The notes under the pieces are model-generated. The model was not told the origin of the DNA. It saw nothing but the letters and a program-made list of their open reading frames with translations, and did not search any database. Below, piece after piece: positions 55,623-64,000 of a stretch of DNA of 64,000 nt (positions are counted from its first letter, which is position 1; each line of letters opens with the position of its first letter). Source of the DNA: Psococerastis gibbosa (lineage: Eukaryota > Arthropoda > Insecta > Psocodea > Psocidae). A program made the translations under genes and the position numbers. Location of the stretch: assembly GCA_963971405.1 (NCBI GenBank), contig OZ020490.1:5690874-5754873 (forward strand), given 5' to 3'.

Positions 55623-56328
55623 ATATAAATAGGAAAGCATTCACGAGTTCACCGGTTCTTTATTATGATTTTCATTCAGAGAAACTCTCACATGTAGCGA
55701 CGATAGAGAAATGTTCAAAAAGTTCATAAACCAGCGTTATTGGGGCCTGCATACTGTATAAATAAACCCCATTCCACAATGAAATCCAAATAATTACAGT
55801 AACTGTATATTTGGTGTTTTTATTTTTAAGTGTTTAATTACCGTTACGGTAGTATTATCTTATAATTTTTTTGTTATATAATAAGCATGTTTACTATTTT
55901 TTGTTCAATTAAGCGCCCCTAGACTGTGTGGCACACGGGGCGGACCGCCCCCCCCCCCCTCTCGTTACGCTACTGACAGGGAATAAGCATATCATACAAG
56001 CCCTTCTATAGTACTCAATCATGAATGATATTGCCATCTGATTTGGGCCCCTCCCCTTCTCCGATAAGACCTTATTCTAGGTACCGCGCTGGTACCGGTA
56101 CTCTACTGGTCTGTAGCAATTCATACTTGATAGCGAGCCGAGTTGGTACTAACCAACTAGTGATAAAATACCGCCTAAGCGTATAATAGACCTGCCGGTA
56201 GCGCTGACACATACCGTTTATTCCCGTGGTACCAATTTCCTTCTTTTTATGTGAGCTTTCGTAGGACGTGGGTGTATACAAGTGTAAAATGTCGGTAACT
56301 TAGAACGTTTTGTGTACGAACTTTTGCA

Positions 56329-56388
56329 ATGTTTTTCGACATTTTAAAAAAATTACGGGCTTTAGATGGCATCGAACAATGGAGTGTG
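56329..56388 (+). CDS. Candidate first coding exon of an unidentified plus-strand gene
   Basis: ATG at 56329 opens 20 codons with the sequence FDILKKLRALDGIEQW, then GTAAGC, a good donor. Composition looks coding-like (amphipathic helix) and the 250 bp upstream are more GC-rich than the surrounding DNA. A 4-codon upstream ORF begins at 56289. I do not recognise the protein and found no second exon in the 7.6 kb to the window end, which is full of repeats. Confidence 0.3.
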
Positions 56389-56874
56389 GTAAGCTTCTTT
56401 TTTACTTTTACAATAATATAGGCCTAATAATCTGTTTTTATTGTTGTTGTTTATGATAAGTTTATTAGTAGGAGATCTTTTAGAACATTTTTAGGACTAG
56501 GCTTTCAGGGGCCTCATTTGGGCTCTCAGGGAGAACAAAATTGCTCCTCTCCCCGCTTGCAATTGAAAATAATACGGCACTGACCCTAACGAGGAAATTG
56601 TGACTACCTTGTTGAAAAATCGTCATCGTGGCCCCCTCCTCAAAAATGTTGAAGTGAAGCCATCTTAAGCTCTCTAAATTGTTAGAGGTGTAAGCAACTG
56701 GAAGCTAGTTATTTGTTTACAAATTAATAAGAGAGAATCAAGCCCCCCCCCCCAAATGTCAAATTCGGCAGTCATGTCATTCGGCAGTCATGTCGACCCC
56801 TTTTTAACTATTAAACAAAAAATGTTTTTCCCCTACTAAGTAAAGGAAGTTTTAGGAAAAAATAATAATTTTAA

Positions 56875-57741
56875 GGCGCCCATTCCACATACGTACATCG
56901 TCAATGAAAATTATGAAATTGAAGGACGTTTCAATTTCTCATTGATGGGGGCCATTCCATATGTTTTTCAAAAATTGACAATTTTCAATTGAAGCGTATG
57001 CGCCAAATTTTTGAAATTTGTTTCTTGAAATTGTATTTGTTTTCTTCGTCGCCTTATACGTTCTTGCCTACTAAGAGTGAAGAGTGTACAATAATAGGGT
57101 CTCCTTGATTTTGAATTTTATATAAGTGAGAAGCTTGGTTACAAACGTGGCCAACTCCATTTTTTTTTTTTTACAAAATGGGGTTTTGATCCGACCTTGT
57201 AGAAAATTTTAATGTCCACCTGCACGTTGTAAAATAAAGTGACAAATGCAGCCAGATTGCGCACAGAAGCGCTGAGAAGTCTAGGGTTACCTATAAACTT
57301 AGGTGCCCATTCCACATACGTACAACGTCAATGAAAATTATGAAATTGAAGGACATTTCAATTTTACTCTATGCCATTGTTAAAATTGATCAATGATCAA
57401 TTGATCATAGAGTAAAAATCGCAAACAATGAAACAAACAATCTAAAATTAAAAAATGGCGTCATGGGATATGACAAGTACAACTATTTTAATTGATTTCT
57501 CTAAAAAGAAAGCATTTCTGTATAAAAATTATAATAAGGTTTAAATAATAAGGCGACGAAGAAAACAAATACAATTTCAAGAAACAAATGCGAACAAATT
57601 TCAAAAATTTGGCACATACGCTTCAATTAAAAATTGTCAATTTTTGAAAAAACATATGGAAAGGCCCCCATCAATGAGAAATTGAAATGTCCTTCAATTT
57701 CATAATTTTCATTGACGTTGTACGTATGTGGAATGGGCGCC
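56875..57741. mobile_element. PIF/Harbinger-like MITE, divergent subfamily, carrying an insertion
   Basis: GGCGCCCATTCCACATACGT to GGAATGGGCGCC with TAA on both sides (56872-56874, 57742-57744). The arms ATGAAAATTATGAAATTGAAGG are long inverted repeats. Between about 57055 and 57300 sits a GGCCAACTCC-family repeat, followed at about 57301 by a second internal GTGCCCATTCCACATACGT end. Confidence 0.75.
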
Positions 57742-58089
57742 TAAGGAGTATAAAATAAATATAAAGATGCATTCAAATAGGTTTTTAAAATTGTCAAGTA
57801 GCCTATTACATAAAAACTTTGAAAATATAGCTACAGGCTACCCCGGGGTGTATATCAGCAACGCCCCAGAAACTGTGGTGCCTTAGGATCGCATGACTTT
57901 GAGTAAATGTTCACATTAGGTTTGGGTAAAGTCCTGTTGTAAATTTTTCCTTTCCGAGCCTCTTGCGTTAACCTTCTGGTTCATAATAGTCTTACAGGAC
58001 TTAATATACAATAATATACAATACTTAAATATACTATTCTATATACTGTATATACTACAGTAATAATAATACTTAAATGGGGGCAAGAA

Positions 58090-58360
58090 GTTGACCTCGC
58101 CCCAATTGATTTGAGGTTACACTAGGTAGAAAATAACTCAATACTGACTCAATAATAATAATAATAATAATATATTATAATTATATTTTAGTATATATAG
58201 GTAGATTTCCATTAACATTAATTAATATAAATAAAAATTAATGATGATGGAAATAAAAAGTTGTTGAGAGAAATAGCTGACCATAGAATACAATATCAAC
58301 ACCTGGTTCTTTCAAATTTTGAAATATAGACTTTTAATTAATGTTATATTGCAGTATTGT
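58090..58360. other. AT-rich stretch without a gene
   Basis: Short AAT microsatellite at about 58150-58172; otherwise nothing recognisable. Confidence 0.4.
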
Positions 58361-58363
58361 ATG

Positions 58364-58520
58364 GTGTATAACACTGACATTAAATCAACTTTGGTTGAAG
58401 AGGTAACCAACCTCCTCGTTATACCTCGCTGGACCTCAAGCTCTGGTGTCCAGCGGTTGAGACGACGCCTCGGTTAGGCGTTAGATCGTGGGTTCGAATC
58501 CTGCCAAGCCCAGTTTTTTT
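58364..58520 (+). mobile_element. tRNA-like SINE head
   Basis: GGTGTCCAGCGGTTGAGACG, an ACGCC-loop-GGCGT arm and GTGGGTTCGAATCCTGCC, then AAGCCCAG and a T tail. It looks like a tRNA cloverleaf but lacks a convincing 5' acceptor strand. The preceding CTGACATTAAATCAACTTTGG complements the SINE tail at 33010-33040 and 43140-43160. Confidence 0.55.
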
Positions 58521-58639
58521 TAATTTTTTTTAATTAATCTGTGAGTGAAAAAATTAACAACTCACCAAAATTATTAATGAATCAATTTGAATTTCCCGCG
58601 CATTTTGCACTCATTTGTTTAAAACAATTGAATAAACCC

Positions 58640-58812
58640 CGCCGTGTCCAGGTTTTTATTTCGGGGGGGGGGGGGGTCCAATTTTTTTTTGAACGTAATT
58701 TGTTAATGAATTAATTGATAAATTCTTCAAACCATACAGGTTTACATACAAAAATTTATTTCGGGGGGGGGGGGTCCGGAACCCTCGGACCACCCCCCTG
58801 GGCACGGCCATG
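58640..58812. mobile_element. hAT-like MITE relative with GTGTCCAGG / CTGGGCAC ends
   Basis: GCCGTGTCCAGG at the left and CTGGGCACGGCC at the right, with G runs next to each, as in the CGTAGCC family. No exact target duplication is seen. Confidence 0.55.
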
Positions 58813-58871
58813 AAACCCGGTATTAAATAATAATCGCAAATCGCCAGGAAGCTCGGTAGAATATAAGAACG

Positions 58872-59300
58872 CCAACGGCCTTACCATGTTGATTCCATGA
58901 GAGCAGAACATGTTTCAAACTGCGGTAAACTTGGTAGTGTGCACAGCGCTGGCAGGGGAACATGGTGGGACATGATAACGCGCTGAGACTATACCAGTCA
59001 GTCTACGTGCGTGTCGAGTCCTGGTCCCCTCCGATTAAATCGCGTGACTTTACCATGTTACCCAAGCGGTTCGGAATCAACTATAATCAGGAGGTTTACC
59101 CTGTCAGTCAACTCCCCTCCTCCCCGAGGTGAAAGAGACTGCCCTTAGTATGCCTCAAGTTAACAAACGGACCCACTCCCCCCACCAGGCCAACAGGGTA
59201 GCTTTTAACAGAAATGCTGAAAGCAGGAAACAACAACAACAACAACCACAACAACAACAACAACAACAACAACATCTACAACAACAACAATATAAGAAGG
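58872..59300 (+). mobile_element. Retroposon 3' unit, copy F, with long (AAC)n tail
   Basis: Complete family order ending AGAAATGCTGAAAGCAGG, then about 70 bp of AAC/ACA repeats. The open frame with a poly-Gln run here is a by-product of the tail. Confidence 0.7.
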
Positions 59301-59339
59301 GGGGGGGGGTGGGTGGAAGCAGCTGCTCTATAGCTTGAC

Positions 59340-60430
59340 CTCCCTCTGAATTTGAGCACTAGATCGGCCCTTGCTTTGACGATGTGAATCCAGCTATGTC
59401 CTGGCACTTAAACGGATTATACTGATTCTGATTCTGATTCTGATGCCATATATGTATAAAATACATTGATTATTTCCTTAATTAATTCAATTTTACAACG
59501 TGTTTATCACATTATTGCTACAAATTTATTGGCATTCACGGTCAGCTGACGAACATGATGCAGTTCACCAACCCATGAAATTAACTCGACCTACGATTGC
59601 ACTAAATTTGTCTACTAGTGCATGCCGCTCTTGGACACACATGACTTGAATTACACAATTTCAAGACCGTACCGTAATCTAAATTAACATAAGGAAATTT
59701 CAGGTACATACCTATTCGCAAGGACACGATTTTAGTACCATTCTTTCCTTGTGTCACTCAAAGTAACGAATTAATAAGATTTTTAAATAAATTTCAAAAG
59801 CCTGATGTTGGCGGGTTGGAACCAAGACTGTAGAGAAGATCGGTGGACTTGGGACTAAGAAGCAATTTGACCCACCCCGGGCACTTTTATTTGGGAACAA
59901 GTCCAAATATCGGACCATAAATGAAGATATAAATAAATAAATATTCAGTTATTTGCAAACAGACCTGAAAGTCCAATAAAATGCAAATGAAAATTGAATG
60001 CAATTTAAATTCTTTGATGGCACAATTTTGTTTTACTACGAGTAAGTAAGTTATGGTAAGTTATCTAGGGCAAATTTAAAAGGTATCACCTTATAATATT
60101 ATAAAAATTTCAAGATTCTTTGTCGGCACTAAAAAATACACGGATTTGGGGGGGGGGGGAGTCTTAAACCTCACCACGTATCACCGAGGGGGAGGGAGGG
60201 GTTACAAAAATGTTTTTTTTAAAAAACACCACGTGATTAATGGACAACCCTTAAAGTTGATAACCCCTACTAAACACTATATATGGACTTCAATACGACC
60301 CGAACCTATTCTCCCTTTAGGATTGGCAGTTCTGAAGAGAAGTCATGTCAACAGCATACATAGAGAACTTGAAATAGTGTTATATAGCGGTTAGCTCCCC
60401 TCAGAAAGAATGGGGTTACATTTCTTATAG
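59340..60430. other. Stretch without a supported gene
   Basis: A (TGATTC)-like microrepeat near 59424-59440, a G run near 60147-60156 and an 82-codon open frame without similarity. GTGAATCCAGCTATGTCCTGGC at about 59382 also occurs at 16577, so it is a repeat piece. Confidence 0.35.
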
Positions 60431-60432
60431 GC

Positions 60433-60654
60433 CAACTTGGCCGTACCCAGGGGGGTGGTCTAAAAGGGTCCGGACACCCCCCCCCCCCGAAATATTGAAA
60501 TATTTTTTTTAAATTTAAATCTGCTGTATTGTTAGAGGAATTGGAATAAATTTATTTTAGTTTCAACACTGGATAGAATGGACTTTCATTAATAAATTAC
60601 GTAAACAAATTTTTGGACCCCCCCCCCCCAAAAAAAAAAAAAAAAATGGGTACG
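60433..60654. mobile_element. MITE relative with GCCGTACCCAGG / GGGTACGGCC ends
   Basis: Inverted ends, C runs at both inner edges, AT-rich core with TAGATAGAATGGACTTT as in the CGTAGCC hAT-like family. Target duplication not clear. Confidence 0.6.
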
Positions 60655-60989
60655 GCCTATACGGCAATTTTAAATTTTGTTTTGTAATACATGCAGAATA
60701 TATAGACATAAACTGTGGATTTCTTTCGTATAGAAAAATAATCAAAACATAAAAACATAAAAAATCAAAACATTTGGCTCTGACGTGATATATCTATGAG
60801 AATACGTCATGTACTTGTACATATTGTATTTTTTTTTAACAAGAAGATTAATCTCATACAAGCAATTTAATAAATGTATCCCATCGACCCCTTCAGTGGT
60901 CTCATCCCAATGAGTAAATTCGTCCCGTGCCCCCCCCCCCCCCGGCGTCCCTGCTCGTATGTCAAAAAAAAACGTGATTTACGCAATAA

Positions 60990-61363
60990 GGCGCCCATTC
61001 CACCGACTGGCTAGGGCTATTTACAGAGTAGCAGGTAGCAGACATTCAAGACTTAAGTGGCGTTTCCACCGACCTCGCATTGCAGAATGCAAATGACATT
61101 GACGGAAATTAGAATTTTTCTTTTTATAGAAATCTATTAAAATGTTTGTACTTAACATATCCCATGACGCCATTTTTTAATTTTAGTTTGTTTGTGATTT
61201 TACTGTATGATCATTGATCATTTTTAACTACGGCATAGAGGAAAATAAACATTTCCGTCAATTCTGCAATGCGACGTCGGTGGAAACGCCACCTAAGTCT
61301 TGAATGTCTGCTACCACGTCACCGTTTTCGAAATAGCCCTAGCCGGTCGGTGGAATGGGCGCC
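60990..61363. mobile_element. PIF/Harbinger-like palindromic MITE
   Basis: GGCGCCCATTCCACCGAC to GTCGGTGGAATGGGCGCC; TAA at 60987-60989 and 61364-61366. Confidence 0.87.
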
Positions 61364-61578
61364 TAACACACCATGGCGACCAATATAAATGAATACACCT
61401 TGTAACAAGCGGTCACTCTTATCAACAGCCAATAGGAAGGAAGCAATAAATAAATAAAAATAATAAATAGATTAAATATGACAAAATTTAGAGGTTTTCT
61501 TTGCTCTTGAAAAGTAAACTTTTTTCACATGCGACATTTTGCAGTTTCAGCGACGAATCACTACTGAGTGCTGAATTA

Positions 61579-61962
61579 GGCGCCCATTCCACTGACCGGC
61601 TAGGGCTATTTCCAACAACGGTGACGTGGTAGCAGACATTCAAGGCTTAGGTAGTGTTTCCACCGACCTCGCATTGCAGAATGCAAATGACATTGACTGA
61701 AATTAGAATTTTTCTTTTTATAGAAATCTATTAAAATGTTTGTACTTAACATATCCCATGACGCCATTTTTTAATATTAGTTTGTTTGCTTGTGATTTTA
61801 GTGTGTGATCATTGATCAATTTTAACTATGGCATAGAGGAAAATAAACATTTCCGTCAATTCTGCAATGCGAGGTCGGTGGAAACGCCACCTAAGTCTTG
61901 AATGTCTGCTACCACGTCACCGTTGTTGGAAATAGCCCTAGCCGGTCTATGGAATGGGCACC
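61579..61962. mobile_element. PIF/Harbinger-like palindromic MITE
   Basis: GGCGCCCATTCCACTGACC to GGTCTATGGAATGGGCACC; TTA at 61576-61578 and 61963-61965. Two hundred bp from the preceding copy. Confidence 0.85.
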
Positions 61963-62284
61963 TTACGACATGGCATGGCGCGTAGAGACTCGCACAAGTA
62001 CAAGCACGCCACCTCGAAGCTGATAAATGTATATTAACCCTTATCTGGCATTATGGCCCTAACTTCGCTGTGATGACAGGTTTACATTCTTTTCTTCTTC
62101 TTATAAAATCAATTAATAAATAACACTATTTCTATTTCTATATTATATTTCTATACGAATGAGATAAGTTGCATAATTTGAAGACTGTATTGTAATCTAA
62201 ATTTACACCCGGAAATTTGACGAGTATATCCTACCTAACCCACCGGACACAAACACAATTACCTAGTTCTGTCGCAACAAATTT

Positions 62285-62640
62285 TAGTACCTTCTTCTTC
62301 TTCTTCCCCCTTAATGCCGCGTGCGCAGCGTGGGGGGCGGGGAGGGGGGGGTCCCTCCGGACCCATTTCCTGAACTCGCCCCCGTCGGACACGAATAACA
62401 CCTTGAGCTTGGCCATTATTTTCCCTCTTGCTCCGGCGAGTTGTTCGATACTTTCCTCGACGGTTGTCCTCGATTTTCTTCCTTGAGGCCTTGTTTCCAC
62501 CGACCTCCGGGCTCCGGGTGGTCCTCTTCTCGACTATCCTTTGGAAGTGGCCGAACCATTGCAGCATAGCTTTTTTTCCATTCTTCTCTCAATGGAATCC
62601 AAATTTTAGTACCCAAATATCAAAAAACCTTTTTAGCAGC
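62285..62640 (-). pseudogene. Non-LTR retrotransposon C-terminal tail with (GAA)n end, minus strand
   Basis: Minus-strand frames read LQWFGHFQRIVEKRTTRSPE, ASRKKIEDNRRGK and SKRENNGQAQGV, the same element as 52950-53370. The tail at 62292-62308 appears as CTTCTTC on plus. Confidence 0.7.
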
Positions 62641-62829
62641 TGAGCCAAGTTTTGTAGCAATCAGATTTAGATCTGTTAGAAGAGCCTTACTTCCCAAACC
62701 AAGAAGGAAAACAACAAATCGGTATTTCGGAAAATCGGAAAATTCGGAAATTGGTAGGCCTACAATTTATTTTATTTACAATTTATACCCATAAATACCC
62801 AAATCATTGCAGTAAATTTCTACCAGTTA

Positions 62830-63004
62830 CAAGGCCGTAGCCAGGATTTTTTTCGGGGGGGGGGGGGTTCAGAAATGTCATTGGATATTACATAGTAGTT
62901 TCTATTTTTCCTCTCAAAATCCGATTCTATCTAGTGTCAAGCCATTTCATTTCGGGGGGGGGGGGTGTTTGAACCCCCATGAACCCCCCCTGGCTACGGC
63001 CTTG
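62830..63004. mobile_element. hAT-like MITE (AAGGCCGTAGCC ends), exact 8-bp duplication
   Basis: CAAGGCCGTAGCC to GGCTACGGCCTTG, flanked by ACCAGTTA at 62822-62829 and 63005-63012. Two G runs. It lies at the 5' side of the retrotransposon fragment at 63013. Confidence 0.88.
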
Positions 63005-63012
63005 ACCAGTTA

Positions 63013-63530
63013 TACGAGTTATAGAAAAGAGCAACGCATAAGATGGCTGGGACATGCCGTAAGAGTGTCAGACGACAGCATGCCGATAAAGATGTACAAA
63101 GCAAGCATGGCAGGAAGACGACTGGCGGGACACCGTCGAAAACCCTGGAAAAATTAGCGAGCTGGAAACTGAGTTTCGCGCGTTGGTAGTCCGAAGATGG
63201 TGGGCACCCTCTTGTCCATGGGAAACGAAAAGCTCCCTAAAGGCGGATGAACTGGATCCTGGCAACAGGTGACGGTCAACCGCATAGGATGCGGAAGGCA
63301 AGGGGAAACCACCGCATTTTAGGCCCAAGTGGCATCCCAAGAACCAGCAACCATGTATAATTCGAGGCATCGAAGTCACATGTTGCTGCTAACCAGCCAT
63401 CCGGCTGTGACTTGAAGAAGAAGGAGATGGTGGAGCTTTGTACAAAACCGAGATGACTGGAGGAGTGTTGTCGAGCAGGCCAAAGCTCATCAATGGCTGT
63501 AGAGCCAGAGGAAGAAGAAGAAGAAAATGT
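63013..63530 (+). pseudogene. Non-LTR retrotransposon C-terminal tail
   Basis: RIRWLGHAVRVSDDSMP, MYKASMAGRRLAGHRRKPW, then in broken frames LETEFRALVVRRWW and DDWRSVVEQAKAHQWL before a GAAGAAG tail. Related to 41604-41895 and to 18078-18230. Confidence 0.7.
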
Positions 63531-63694
63531 GGAAATATGTACATTTTCTTTTTCATGACCAACATTCGGTATACCGAATACCAGCGAAATTGGCCGAATA
63601 CCCAATCATTGAGGAATATTCGCGCGGCATCTATAGTTTACTACGAGTTAACGCCAATGGCTTATAGGTAGGTTTTATATATATACAATAAAAG

Positions 63695-63850
63695 GTTTAA
63701 TCGCATACAAACAATTTAATGAATGCATCCGATTAACCTCTGAACAATCGTCTCACAAAGTCACCTAATAGGCACTTGTGTCGAGTTACGACACGTCTCC
63801 GACCGCATGCTGTGTTGATACTCGCACAAGTACAAGTTCTGGCGGTGCCT
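63695..63850 (+). mobile_element. Dispersed SINE-like repeat (GTATCCGATTGACC family)
   Basis: CATACAAACAATTTAATGAA, GAGTTACGACACGTCTCCGA, GATACTCGCACAAGTACAAG. The remaining bases to the window end hold nothing I can support. Confidence 0.55.
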
Positions 63851-64000
63851 TTGACTTTCCATTACGTCATACGTCACATTTTTGAATTAATGCATACTAC
63901 CTCACGTTCTGCGATAAGCTGTATAAACTTGATATTTGCATTAAGCTCGCTAAAGCAATGTGTTAGTCCTAGCTAGTATAAAACCGTATGTGCGAAAGCA

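Noticed and set aside
59129..59338. Poly-Gln open frame
   Set aside because: It is the (AAC)n tail of a retroposon unit read in one frame.

Overview
This is AT-rich animal genomic DNA, almost certainly from an arthropod. One protein-coding gene can be reconstructed completely: a BRSK/SAD kinase (fly 'sugar-free frosting' type) on the minus strand. It has 14 coding exons running from an ATG at 47756 down to a TAA at 15463, with introns from about 0.3 to 10.5 kb. Every junction has GT..AG borders and every phase closes, giving a predicted 861-residue protein: kinase domain, UBA-like domain, Ser/Pro/His-rich linker and a conserved C-terminal regulatory region. Its family-specific wording is closer to the arthropod form than to the vertebrate form as I recall them. 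I cannot place the species further; large repeat-filled introns, long G/C runs and many palindromic elements would fit a crustacean, a chelicerate or several other lineages.

Layout. 1-2000: retrotransposon debris and a 182-bp tandem repeat. 2000-15460: no supported gene; a mosaic of small DNA transposons and dispersed repeats, several nested. 15463-47756: the BRSK gene, with repeats in the introns. 36721-37035 holds exon 2 and, just downstream, a second partial copy of its 3' half. 47757-64000: upstream of BRSK, mostly repeats, plus one short exon-like ORF at 56329-56388 that could be the first exon of an unidentified plus-strand gene.

Repeats. By comparing copies inside the window I separated: (1) non-autonomous hAT-like elements with 8-bp target duplications, several exact; (2) a palindromic PIF/Harbinger-like MITE family with TTA/TAA target duplications and a habit of nesting; (3) an element of about 850 bp carrying a TGTCTG microsatellite, present about ten times; (4) 3' fragments of non-LTR retrotransposons with (GAA)n, (AAC)n or (ACT)n tails; (5) two tRNA-derived SINE-like families and a third dispersed family; (6) several single-copy foldbacks, including a 106-bp inverted repeat, identical by eye, beside BRSK exon 1.

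No complete transposase or reverse transcriptase gene, CRISPR array, rRNA gene or convincing functional tRNA gene is visible. The most testable oddities are the duplicated exon, an in-frame acidic candidate exon in BRSK intron 9, the nested transposon stacks and the perfect hairpin in intron 1.
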